DNA of 64,000 bases from Mytilisepta virgata (taxonomy: Eukaryota > Mollusca > Bivalvia > Mytilida > Mytilidae). Below, in pieces: positions 34,576 through 44,473 of this stretch (positions are counted from its first letter, which is position 1; each line of letters opens with the position of its first letter). Made by a program: the position numbers and the translations under genes. The notes under the pieces are model-generated. The model ran no database searches, was not told the DNA's origin, and saw only the letters and a list, made by a program, of their open reading frames with translations. The stretch covers positions 40,254,150 to 40,318,149 of the forward strand of contig CM051514.1 of the NCBI GenBank assembly GCA_028015205.1. The letters are read 5' to 3'.

Positions 34576-37500
34576 TTACATACAAAAAAGTAAAACTTCA
34601 TTAGACTCTAAAACAATTGGATTATATTCTAAGAATCCTTTGTAAAAGCATGCAAGTCGTTTTTTCATTTTATAGTAAGTATAAAAATACATTACATAGT
34701 GCTTAACTGTGTACTTGAATAACTTAATCACATCCATATTTAGTAAATTATTCTTTACCATTTGTCGTCTCTTCATAATACACAACCTTGCTATAGATAA
34801 AATAAAATTAACAAACTGTGTATTTACACTTTTTTGACTTCCTTGCAGACCTAACAAAAATAATCTTTTATAACCTAAATTTTGTAAGATATCAACTTCT
34901 GACTTAGCAAATAGTTCACAAAGTATTTCATAAATATATTTATGAAATGTTTGCAATGATGTACACAACAGAAATAGGTGAATTATATCTTCTTGTTCAA
35001 GTAGGCAACTACAACATAAATCATTATCTATTAAATTCATTTTACACAGTTTCATGTTGGTAAAAATCCTGTTGTGCAAAATTTTAAAGTCTAAATCAAT
35101 ACAATCTGGGGGCTTAATACTTCTATGCAAACTTTGCCACAATAATTTAAAATCTTGTTCTCCTATTTGAAAACTGTCCTGCCAAAAGTCATAACTCTGA
35201 GCTTTAACAAAACATTTTCCCAACAAAACGTTATAAAAATCTTTTGTTTTACATACTAAAAAATCTTTTACTTTACTATGAAACTCTAAGTCACAACAAA
35301 TACATTTATCGTGATCAATTTGCAAACTTTCATTCTCAATAACTTGTTTCCAAGATTCTGGAAGAGATGATAACAAAGAACAATACTGTTTATAAAGCCA
35401 ACTACGATTAATGTCTGGTTGGTTTTCTTTTACAATGTCAAAGATGGCTTGAAATGGTAGAAAGCCTGGGACAACTTCATATGCTATATCCTTTAATTTT
35501 ACAATTCCAGCCAAAATAAAGGGTTGCCACACATCAATTTTGTCTTGCAAACGTAACAGAAAATTACCAAACAAGGGTTGATTAAATATATCCATATTTC
35601 TGAATTCAATGTGTATATTAGATCTAATAAACTGCCATGCTTCTACCATTTCTTGATAAAAAATGGGCAGACGTTGTATACCCTTTTGATCAAGTGACAT
35701 GAAAAATACTTCTATATCTAAATTCAACTGATACACATTTCTTAAAAAATACTTCATAGTGTTTTTCCATAATGCTTTACAGTCAGGATTAAAAAACCTT
35801 CCTAAAAATTTCAATCTAAAAGATAATAATTTTAAATATATATCAGGCACATTAATTCCACCGTCATATTTATTTCCAATCACTGTTTTATATTGAATAA
35901 GATGGGATCCAGATGACCACAAAAAATCAATACAAATATTCTTAATATCATCCATTGCCCATTTTGGTATTGAAGTAACTGCAATGGTGTACCATAACCG
36001 AGACATAAGCAAAGATGTAATAACTGTTGCTCTCCCAAATATCGACAATTGTCTCTGTCTCCATAAACATAAAACAGATTTAATTTTTTTAACCTTTTCT
36101 CTCCAATTTTTTATTTCGCATTCTTCCTTATTTTTACCTATAAAAACTCCTAAAACTTGAATACTTTCATCACAAGATTTTAAACCCAGTTGTTTGATTT
36201 CCTTGTCATTCATTGTACCTATACCAACAGACATAACTTCAGATTTATTTCTATTTATCTTTGAACCAGAAGCTTTACCATACAAATCAAAAACTTGAAG
36301 TGTCTCATATATTGAATTTTTATCACTAACTGTAATAGTTGTATCATCAGCATGTTGAAAAATGATTGTTTTTTCATTACAATGAGGAATATCAATACCT
36401 TTAATGTTTACATTATTTCTAATAGCATACTGTAATGGTTCAGCAGATAACACATATAACATAGCACTAATTGGACAACCCTGTCGTATACCATTTTTTA
36501 TCTTGAAGTACTTGGTCAAAAAACCATTACATTTTACAGAGCTTTGAATATCATTATAAAAAATATATATCCAATTTATAAATCTTTCACCAAAGCCAAA
36601 ATTTTCCAAAACTTTTAACATATACCTGTGACTTATTCGATCAAAAGCTTTTTCTTGATCAAATTTTACAATATATCCTTCCAAACTTTCATTTTCAACA
36701 ATATCTATCAAATCACGTAAGCAAACAATAGTATCTGCTATATCTCTACCTTGGATACAACATGTCTGACAAAATGATACAATTTTACAAATAACATTTT
36801 TAAATCTATTAGCCATAATACGGGCTAAAATTTTATAATCTACTTGTAAAAGAGATATTGGTCTATAGTTTTTCAATTCTTTTTTATCACCTTTGTTTTT
36901 ATAAATAAGACTTATTATTCCACTTTTCATTGATCTAGATAATTCACCTTTGTTCTCTACATCATTAAATAACTTCAACATAACATCTTTTAATGATTCA
37001 AAAAAAGTACAGTAGAATTCTGTTGTTAGACCATCTGACCCAGGACTCTTATTTTTTGACATTTTACCTAAAGCAAAACTTATTTCATCAACAGAAATAT
37101 CATCATCACATTTAACTTTATCATCATCATCTATACTGGGTAATGTATTCCGAAGTAATTCATCCATAGCTAAATCATCAATTTCTATACATGAGTACAA
37201 TTTTCTATAAAATTCATATTGAACATTAAGTAAACTCTCAGTATCTGATACTATTTCATTATTACTATTGACAAGTTCTTTTATACAGTTATTTTCTTGT
37301 CGATATTTTTCTAAATTCAAGAAGTACTTAGTACATTTATCACTCTCAGTAGCCCAATATGCTTTCGATCTTAATATAGCACCTTTACACTTTTCTTCCT
37401 CTAAATTACTGAGTTCTAGTTTTAAACTTTCGTATCGTGCTATGTCAACACTCTGACCATCAGCAATTCTTTGTGACATTTTCTGTATCTTATTTTGAAT

Positions 37501-38478
37501 GCAAAAATATTCTGAATTTTTCTCTTTGGCAATTCTTGCACTAAAAACTTGAGAAAATTTCTTTATTTTATATTTTAAATTGTCCCACCATATCAAAATT
37601 TCTGTACTATATAAAACACATTTTTTCTCTTCATCAATAATATTTTTAACTTTTGCTACATACTCTTCATTATTCAACAAGGTATTATTTAACACCCATA
37701 AACCAGGACCTCTTTCAATAGAATCAAAAACTACTTTCATCTCAATAAATGAATGATCACTTAAACTAGTATCATAATATTTAACATTCTGTACAAAACA
37801 TGATAAGTTTCTATGAATTAAGAAATAATCTATTCTAGACTGTTTCAAAATATTTTGACAAATTCTTTTCCATGAAAAAACTAAAGTTTCTGGATTTCTA
37901 TATCTCCAAACATCATATAAATCATTATTTTGCATAATATTATAAAAAATTTTAACACCATTATCATTTGTATGTTCAGATTTACTTGCTCTGTCAAGTT
38001 TACTCAAAGTAGTGTTAAAGTCACCACCTATAATAACATTATCAAATTTTCTAATATAATTATCTATAAATCTAAAAAATTCTACCTTTTCCGTAAGTAT
38101 ATTATGTGCATACACATTAATAATATTATAAACAACACTTTCATATTCAAATTGTACATGTAAGAATCTTCCTTCATTATCTTTGAATATCTCTTCCACA
38201 TTTTGCTTGTATTTTTTATTAACCAAAATAGCAACACCTTGTCTACTATTGACACCATTTGAATGAAATATTTTTCCATTAAACAAATGTTCTATATCTG
38301 ACACTAATTCATTGTCCCAAAACGTTTCTTGCAAAAGCATAAAATCAACTTTTCTTTCTGAAAAAATGGAAACATACTTCTTAAAGTTATTTACATTCCT
38401 TAATCCATTACAGTTATTACTAAAAAATAACACCATAACTAATAATACAATAAAAATACAGAATTTATAACTCTCCAT
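34576..38478 (-). CDS. LINE-B ORF2: endonuclease-reverse transcriptase
   Basis: 1,300 codons from the ATG at 38478. This start is chosen because the frame's first ATG falls there, 14 nt inside the end of ORF1; a GTG two codons earlier is unlikely in an animal. Numbered from that GTG (subtract 2 for the ATG): endonuclease NCNGLR 24-29, GGDFN 153-157, SRID 216-219, SDH 242-244; RT with KSPGSDGL 478-485 (S where P is usual), YRPISLL 540-546, FDQEKAFD 608-615, QGCPIS 668-673 and catalytic HADD 711-714; near the C-terminus CCSCLLEQEDIIHLFLLC, the CCHC of L1/Tx1-type ORF2. It would nick the tRNA gene and copy the element RNA there. No stop or frameshift is seen. Confidence 0.95.
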   Translation of the reverse strand: MESYKFCIFIVLLVMVLFFSNNCNGLRNVNNFKKYVSIFSERKVDFMLLQETFWDNELVSDIEHLFNGKIFHSNGVNSRQGVAILVNKKYKQNVEEIFKDNEGRFLHVQFEYESVVYNIINVYAHNILTEKVEFFRFIDNYIRKFDNVIIGGDFNTTLSKLDRASKSEHTNDNGVKIFYNIMQNNDLYDVWRYRNPETLVFSWKRICQNILKQSRIDYFLIHRNLSCFVQNVKYYDTSLSDHSFIEMKVVFDSIERGPGLWVLNNTLLNNEEYVAKVKNIIDEEKKCVLYSTEILIWWDNLKYKIKKFSQVFSARIAKEKNSEYFCIQNKIQKMSQRIADGQSVDIARYESLKLELSNLEEEKCKGAILRSKAYWATESDKCTKYFLNLEKYRQENNCIKELVNSNNEIVSDTESLLNVQYEFYRKLYSCIEIDDLAMDELLRNTLPSIDDDDKVKCDDDISVDEISFALGKMSKNKSPGSDGLTTEFYCTFFESLKDVMLKLFNDVENKGELSRSMKSGIISLIYKNKGDKKELKNYRPISLLQVDYKILARIMANRFKNVICKIVSFCQTCCIQGRDIADTIVCLRDLIDIVENESLEGYIVKFDQEKAFDRISHRYMLKVLENFGFGERFINWIYIFYNDIQSSVKCNGFLTKYFKIKNGIRQGCPISAMLYVLSAEPLQYAIRNNVNIKGIDIPHCNEKTIIFQHADDTTITVSDKNSIYETLQVFDLYGKASGSKINRNKSEVMSVGIGTMNDKEIKQLGLKSCDESIQVLGVFIGKNKEECEIKNWREKVKKIKSVLCLWRQRQLSIFGRATVITSLLMSRLWYTIAVTSIPKWAMDDIKNICIDFLWSSGSHLIQYKTVIGNKYDGGINVPDIYLKLLSFRLKFLGRFFNPDCKALWKNTMKYFLRNVYQLNLDIEVFFMSLDQKGIQRLPIFYQEMVEAWQFIRSNIHIEFRNMDIFNQPLFGNFLLRLQDKIDVWQPFILAGIVKLKDIAYEVVPGFLPFQAIFDIVKENQPDINRSWLYKQYCSLLSSLPESWKQVIENESLQIDHDKCICCDLEFHSKVKDFLVCKTKDFYNVLLGKCFVKAQSYDFWQDSFQIGEQDFKLLWQSLHRSIKPPDCIDLDFKILHNRIFTNMKLCKMNLIDNDLCCSCLLEQEDIIHLFLLCTSLQTFHKYIYEILCELFAKSEVDILQNLGYKRLFLLGLQGSQKSVNTQFVNFILSIARLCIMKRRQMVKNNLLNMDVIKLFKYTVKHYVMYFYTYYKMKKRLACFYKGFLEYNPIVLESNEVLLFCM

Positions 38479-40102
38479 TATCACAATCTTTCACATACGG
38501 GGATCTTGATCTTGCCCTACCTTTATTACCTTGTACATTTGGTATAAATTTCATTTTTTTCCTTCTTTTAATTTCAGTTTTCTCATTTTCCAGAGGCACA
38601 CCCTGTTTTTTACTTTCAGAACAAGGAATGTCTCCAGTGTCCATTCCCATTCCATCTCCAACAGTGTTCTTATCACAAACACCAGAGAAGATGTGTTCCT
38701 CCTTTTCAAAACAATCTTTCTCTTTGATCTTAAGAGAACATCTGTCATCTCCAGATGCACTCAGATCCTGCTCCGAAACCTTCCCAGAAATATACCCTTT
38801 TGACATATCATTTTGCGTACAACCTGATTCAAACTTATCATTTAAATCTACATTAACTTCATTTACATTTTCTACATCACATACATTCTTAATGTTAACA
38901 ATAACTTCATCATCATCGTCCGCATTACTTATGTCAGTTCTGTTCAAGTTTTCACCATCACAGTCAACATTGTCATTTTGCGTTTCCATTCCATCGTCGT
39001 CATCAATACAACTGTTATCACCATTGCACTCTTTTCCACCATACTGATCTGTGTTTTCGTCTTTTCCATTAACACGTTCATCTTGTTCAATCTCAGATCC
39101 ATCTTTACTTTCTGTGTCATCTTCTTCTATGAGAACACCATCTACGTGTACATCTGATTCTACTTCATCCATTTCTCCATTCTGATCAAAACCATCATTG
39201 TTCTCTTCATTGTTTCTTTCCTCTGACTCTGCAGATGATTTACACTTGCATTTATCGTGCGCTACTCCACATTTTTTACAAGTGCATTTACATTCGTCAA
39301 AAGGAATCTTACATTGTTCACATCTGCATTCGCAAGGATTCTTCCTGCAATATGCACAGTTTTCATCTTCTTCCGGTGGGCAAAAACACATCAATGGAAA
39401 CTTACGGCACTGTGAACATTTTTCTGATTTACACTCATAAACCTTGTGTCCCTGCTTTCCACACCCTCTACACAATAAAGAGGGACATTGTCTATATTTG
39501 TGAAATGGAGACTCACAAAAGTTACATAACGACCTTTGGTTGTTATGAACAACCTTAAAGTACTTCTCTCCATTACCAGTATTAAACTTCATGGACCATG
39601 ACAGAGACACAAGTCCTGGGGGAAACTTTACTTTTACATATCTTGTCCCATCAGCTACTTGTGTACCCGGATAAACATGTCTAAAAACTGGCGATTCAAT
39701 GGTACAGTGTTTTGCGGTTAACTTGTCAATAATATCACTATCAGGGATGTGAGCTGGCAAATGCAGAAATGAGACGACAATAATGTCGACAAATTGAAAA
39801 GTACATTCAAAATGATTTCCATTAATCTCAATTCCTTTTGTCAGTTTAAGAGCATTCTCTTCTGAATCAGTAGTAATGTCATAAGAACTATCCTGATCAT
39901 TTGGTACAACAGCCAAAATTGAATTTTCCCCACAGACGTTTTCGGCCGCTTCAATCACACATTTAGCTTTAAAAGTCTCATGTGGAATGTTATAAACCTT
40001 AACCGAACATTCTTTCTTGAAATCCTTGCTTTTCATAAAGTACCTCATTGGTTTCGACTCATTCCTCCAATTACTAGAACGTGATGGTCTTTGTTTGTCC
40101 AT
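38465..40102 (-). CDS. LINE-B ORF1: RRM-like, Cys-rich nucleic-acid-binding protein
   Basis: 545 codons from the ATG at 40102 (MDKQRPSRSS). An in-frame non-ATG extension to 40141 was not used. Order of parts: a basic N-terminus; two RRM-like segments (about 32-110 and 108-172, the second with VVSFLHLPAHIPDSDI and VYPGTQVADGTRYVKVKFPP); two CCHC knuckles (193-206, CNFCESPFHKYRQC; 211-224, CRGCGKQGHKVYEC); then an unusual run of CxxC and CxC pairs to about 287; then a long acidic Asp/Glu/Asn tail (about 290-500) and a basic end (KRRKKMKF, RARSRSP). The role by family is RNA binding and particle formation. It ends with TAA overlapping ORF2. Confidence 0.92.
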   Translation of the reverse strand: MDKQRPSRSSNWRNESKPMRYFMKSKDFKKECSVKVYNIPHETFKAKCVIEAAENVCGENSILAVVPNDQDSSYDITTDSEENALKLTKGIEINGNHFECTFQFVDIIVVSFLHLPAHIPDSDIIDKLTAKHCTIESPVFRHVYPGTQVADGTRYVKVKFPPGLVSLSWSMKFNTGNGEKYFKVVHNNQRSLCNFCESPFHKYRQCPSLLCRGCGKQGHKVYECKSEKCSQCRKFPLMCFCPPEEDENCAYCRKNPCECRCEQCKIPFDECKCTCKKCGVAHDKCKCKSSAESEERNNEENNDGFDQNGEMDEVESDVHVDGVLIEEDDTESKDGSEIEQDERVNGKDENTDQYGGKECNGDNSCIDDDDGMETQNDNVDCDGENLNRTDISNADDDDEVIVNIKNVCDVENVNEVNVDLNDKFESGCTQNDMSKGYISGKVSEQDLSASGDDRCSLKIKEKDCFEKEEHIFSGVCDKNTVGDGMGMDTGDIPCSESKKQGVPLENEKTEIKRRKKMKFIPNVQGNKGRARSRSPYVKDCDNGEL

Positions 40103-40163
40103 CGTGTAAACAGTTTTTAGGTTATTAGCTATATCCTGCAAACACTAAACGAGTACACCGGAG

Positions 40164-40215
40164 CCTCTCCCCCTATCCTGCTGTAAACAAAGCAGGAATA
40201 GGGGTAACGGAGAGG
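40164..40215 (-). promoter_or_regulatory. Stem-loop in the LINE-B 5' UTR
   Basis: 40164-40182 and 40191-40215 pair over about 20 positions (AGCAGG with CCTGCT, then TATAGGGG-like, then GGAGAGG with CCTCTCC). The loop is 8 nt and the second strand has a few bulged bases. It lies about 60 nt before the ORF1 ATG in the element RNA. Its function is unknown; translation control or RNA packaging are possible. Confidence 0.7.
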
Positions 40216-40379
40216 AAAATCAATCAAATAATACGACAAAAAGTCTTCAGAAAAACAATTTTCAATGTCTATATCAATTATATAATGAAACTTTGCTTCT
40301 AACTCACCGAACTAGAAACAAAACAGTCCTTGGCATAAACACTACATCCTATCAGGGTGCGTCCAAATACCGATCTCCA

Positions 40380-40402
40380 CTCTACCACTGAGCTACATCC
40401 CC
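40380..40402 (-). pseudogene. tRNA-Ala(TGC) split by LINE-B, 5' part
   Basis: Bases 1 to 24 of the tRNA, including the whole A box (TAGCTCAGTGG). It reads straight into the LINE-B 5' end. Its usual upstream DNA (the CTCTAAACATG/CTGTAAAATTTATG region) follows on the + side. Confidence 0.93.
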
Positions 40403-40796
40403 TTCACACTCTAAACCTGTAAAATTTATGTTATTGAATTTTCGGCAGTCACCAGTCAATTCAGATCAATGTAAACTTGCACGCAACTTTTAACAGAGGT
40501 GACAACCTATTTAATACATACTGTCGCACCGGTTGTTTGAAATTTTTATTTTCTAAAAGATACCTTGTAATTTTACATTTTTGTATATACAATGCATTAC
40601 AAATCGACTCGGAAGTAAGCCAGCCTTGTGCGTGTAACGCGTTAATTGTGCTTCACTTGATTCTCTAGATACACGAGATATTCATTGTGGTGCTATTAAA
40701 GCTTTGTAGGAAAAATATTCGATGAACTAGGCCATTCCCTAGATAACTTAAAAAAAAATTTTAAAAAAATACTGACGACCGAACTGACAAAAATAT

Positions 40797-40868
40797 TTCC
40801 CAGACGGGGAATCGAACCCCGGCCGCCGCGGTGAGAGCGCGGAATCCTAACCACTAGACTACATGGGA
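40797..40868 (-). tRNA. tRNA-Glu-CTC: tRNA-Glu(CTC), T6 variant
   Basis: T6 opposite C67; otherwise consensus. Confidence 0.85.
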
Positions 40869-41274
40869 CTTAGCAGAGAGGGTGAAACTAGAATATATGA
40901 AGTGTTTACGTGGGGAGCCAACGTCGATTGATAACAAGTGTCGGACAGTTTAAGATGATATGATTGGACGACTGTATATATAGGAAAACAAATAAAATAC
41001 ACATGCAATTCATTCGATCTCCGGTTTATTCAAACGCATCCGAGATATCATTTGTGATGTTTAATCATAAGACTCGCTGTGAACGAGAATTTTAAAAGTC
41101 GTAATCGCTCTGAAAGTGAAGCTCGCGTTCCTCCAGCATAGTTGACCGGAGTTGTTAGATATTGGTGCCTTCGTTTGCAATCTAACTTGTTTTTACTACT
41201 TTGACAGAGATGAAAATACAGTGTCTAATGAGGGCAGAAAATTAAAAGGGATTGCTAACCACACAAAAAAAATT

Positions 41275-41346
41275 TGGAGATGCCGGGGATCGAACCCGGG
41301 GCCTTTCACATGCGAAGCGAACGCTCTACCACTGAGCTACATCCCC
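41275..41346 (-). tRNA. tRNA-Ala-CGC: tRNA-Ala(CGC)
   Basis: Canonical; T8 terminator. Confidence 0.93.
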
Positions 41347-41544
41347 GTCCCAATGACGTTTACCACTTTCTGTTCTTATATACAGTTTGGTTTGGACCTT
41401 ATATGCATTGATTTTTAACGTGCACATCTCCACATTCCGCATTTGACAGACAAACCCATTTAGATGTCCCAGAAAATACAAATGCACACTCAAATAGTTT
41501 GTTTATGAGGAAAAACTTGGAAAACTAAAACAAAAATATTTATG

Positions 41545-41616
41545 TGGAGATGCCGGGGATCGAACCCGGGGCCTTTCACATGCAAAGCGAACGCTCTACC
41601 ACTGAGCTACATCCCC
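41545..41616 (-). tRNA. tRNA-Ala-TGC: tRNA-Ala(TGC)
   Basis: Canonical, with C56 and C61 intact, unlike copies 30727-33226. Confidence 0.93.
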
Positions 41617-42010
41617 TTCACACTCTAAACCTGTAAAATTTATGTTATTGAATTTTCGGCAGTCACCAGTCAATTCAGATCAATGTAAACTTGCACGCAA
41701 CTTTTAACAGAGGTGACAACCTATTTAATACATACTGTCGCACCGGTTGTTTGAAATTTTTATTTTCTAAAAGATACCTTGTAATTTTACATTTTTGTAT
41801 ATACAATGCATTACAAATTGACTCGGAAGTAAGCCAGCCTTGTGCGTGTAACGCGTTAATTGTGCTTCACTTGATTCTCTAGATACACGAGATATTCACT
41901 GTGGTGCTATTAAAGCTTTGTAGGAAAAATATTCGATGAACTAGGCCATTCCCTAGATAACTTAAAAAAAAATTTAAAAAAAATACTGACGACCGAACTG
42001 ACAAAAATAT

Positions 42011-42082
42011 TTCTCAGACGGGGAATCGAACCCCGGCCGCCGCGGTGAGAGCGCGGAATCCTAACCACTAGTCTACCTGGGA
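42011..42082 (-). pseudogene. tRNA-Glu(CTC), doubly mutated
   Basis: Full length, but acceptor G70 is A (opposite C3) and D-stem T11 is A. Two unpaired stem positions make function unlikely. The last type I Glu before the type II block. Confidence 0.7.
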
Positions 42083-42490
42083 CTTACCACAGAGGGTGAA
42101 ACTAGAATATATGAAGTGTTTACTTGGGGAGCCAACCTCGATTGATAACAAGTGTCGGACAGTTTAAGATGATATGATTGGACGATTGTATATATAGGAA
42201 AACAAATAAAATACACATGCAATTCATTCGATCTCCGCGGTTTATTCAAACGCATCCGAGATATCATTTGTGATGTTTAATCATAAGACTCGCTGTGAAC
42301 GAGAATTTTAAAAATCGTAATCGCTCTGAAAGTGAAGCTCGCGTTCCTCCAGCATAGTTGACCGGAGTTGTTAGATATTGGTGCCTTCGTTTGCAATCTA
42401 ACTTGTTTTTACTACTTTGACAGAGATGAAAATACAGTGTCTAATGAGGGCAGAAAATTAAAAGGGATTGCTAACCACACAAAAAAAATT

Positions 42491-42562
42491 TGGAGATGCC
42501 GGGGATCGAACCCGGGGCCTTTCACATGCGAAGCGAACGCTCTACCACTGAGCTACATCCCC
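42491..42562 (-). tRNA. tRNA-Ala-CGC: tRNA-Ala(CGC)
   Basis: Canonical; T8 terminator. Confidence 0.93.
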
Positions 42563-42760
42563 GTCCCAATGACGTTTACCACTTTCTGTTCTTATATACA
42601 GTTTGGTTTGGACCTTATATGCATTGATTTTTAACGTGCACATCTCCACATTCCGCATTTGACAGACAAACCCATTTAGATGTCCCAGAAAATACAAATG
42701 CACACTCAAATAGTTTGTTTACGAGGAAAAACTTGGAAAACTAAAACAAAAATATTTATG

Positions 42761-42832
42761 TGGAGATGCCGGGGATCGAACCCGGGGCCTTTCACATGCA
42801 AAGCGAACGCTCTACCACTGAGCTACATCCCC
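42761..42832 (-). tRNA. tRNA-Ala-TGC: tRNA-Ala(TGC)
   Basis: Canonical; it sits at the type I/type II switch. Confidence 0.93.
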
Positions 42833-43198
42833 TTCACACTCTAAACATGTAAAATTTATGTTATTGAATTTTCGGCAGTCACCAGTCAATTCAGATGAAT
42901 GTAAACTTGCACGCAACTTTAAACAGACGTGACAACCTATTGAATACATACTGTCGCGCCGGTTGTTTGAAATTTTTATTTTCTAAAAGATACCTTGTAA
43001 ATTTACATTTTTGTATATACAATGTATTACAAATTGACTGGGAAGTAAGCGTTAATTGTGCTCCAACTTGATTCTCTAGATACACGAGATATTCACTGTG
43101 ATGCTATTAAAGCTTTGTGGGAAAAATATTCGATGTACGAGGCCATTCCCTAGACAACTTAAAAATAAAAATACTAACGACCGCACTGACAAAAATAT

Positions 43199-43270
43199 TT
43201 CCCAGACGGGGAATCGAACCCCGGCCGCCGCGGTGAGAGCGCGGAATCCTAACCACTAGACTACCTGGGA
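43199..43270 (-). tRNA. tRNA-Glu-CTC: tRNA-Glu(CTC)
   Basis: Consensus; first type II copy. Confidence 0.94.
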
Positions 43271-43767
43271 CTTACCAGAGAGCGTGAAACTAGAATATAT
43301 GAAGTGTTTACTTGGGGAGCCAACCTCGATTGATAACAAGTGTCGGACAATTTAAGATGATATGATTGGACGACTGTATATGTATAGGAAAACAAATAAA
43401 ATACACATGCAATTCATCCGAATCAGAATATTTTATTGATTTAAAATCCAAACTGCAGGATTGTCATCATTAATACAATTATATACATACATATATAGAA
43501 ATTAAAACATACACAAATCCGAGATATCGTATTTGATGTTTAATGATAAAACTCGCTGTGAACGAGAATTTTAAAAGTCGTAATCGCTCTGAAAGTGAAG
43601 CTCGCGTTCCTCCAGCATAGTTGACTGGAGGTTGTTAGATATTGGTGCCTTCGTTTGCAATCTAACTCGTTCTTACTACTTTGACAGAGATCAAAATACA
43701 GTACGTGTCTAATGAGGGCAGAAAATTAAAAGGGATTGCTGACCACACCAAAAAAAAAAAAAAAAAT

Positions 43768-43839
43768 TGGAGATGCCGGGGATCGAACCCGGGGCCTTTC
43801 ACATGCGAAGCGAACGCTCTACCACTGAGCTACATCCCC
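43768..43839 (-). tRNA. tRNA-Ala-CGC: tRNA-Ala(CGC)
   Basis: Canonical; the longest terminator run in the array, T17. Confidence 0.93.
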
Positions 43840-44035
43840 GTCCCGATGACGTTTACCACTTTCTGTTCTTATATACAGTTTGGTTTGGGCCGTACACGTT
43901 GATTTTTAACGTGCACATCTCCACATTCCGCATTTGACAGACAAACCCATTTAGATGTCCCAGAAAATACAAATGCACACTCAAATAGTTTGTTTACGAG
44001 GAAAAACTTGGAAAACTAAAACAAAAATATTTATG

Positions 44036-44107
44036 TGGAGATGCCGGGGATCGAACCCGGGGCCTTTCACATGCAAAGCGAACGCTCTACCACTGAGCTA
44101 CATCCCC
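44036..44107 (-). tRNA. tRNA-Ala-TGC: tRNA-Ala(TGC)
   Basis: Canonical. Confidence 0.94.
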
Positions 44108-44473
44108 TTCACACTCTAAACATGTAAAATTTATGTTATTGAATTTTCGGCAGTCACCAGTCAATTCAGATGAATGTAAACTTGCACGCAACTTTAAACA
44201 GACGTGACAACCTATTGAATACATACTGTCGCGCCGGTTGTTTGAAATTTTTATTTTCTAAAAGATACCTTGTAAATTTACATTTTTGTATATACAATGT
44301 ATTACAAATTGACTGGGAAGTAAGCGTTAATTGTGCTCCAACTTGATTCTCTAGATACACGAGATATTCACTGTGATGCTATTAAAGCTTTGTAGGAAAA
44401 ATATTCGATGTACGAGGCCATTCCCTAGACAACTTAAAAATAAAAATACTAACGACCGCACTGACAAAAATAT

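Larger units (their letters stand above)
34422..40379 (-). mobile_element. LINE-B: tRNA-Ala-inserted non-LTR retrotransposon, apparently intact
   Basis: A full-length element of about 5.96 kb on the - strand: 5' UTR of about 277 nt, ORF1 and ORF2 both open, a short 3' UTR, and a poly(A) seen as T at 34421-34432. The two halves of one tRNA-Ala(TGC) flank it. The shared bases CTCT (34418-34421 and 40380-40383 on the + strand) give a target duplication of at most 4 bp. The RNA sense is the same as that of the host tRNA gene, so the gene's A box lies just upstream of the LINE 5' end. Open frames, a clean tail and intact flanks suggest a recent insertion. Confidence 0.93.
40380..42720 (-). repeat. 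tRNA array block, type I, right of LINE-B
   Basis: The unit sequence continues where the one before LINE-B stopped, for nearly two units. At about 42,720-42,850 (TTTACGAGG, then AAACATGT and GATGAATG) it changes to type II. Confidence 0.93.

Noticed and set aside
38531..39573. + strand frames over LINE-B ORF1
   Set aside because: Antisense shadows of the acidic and Cys-rich parts of ORF1.
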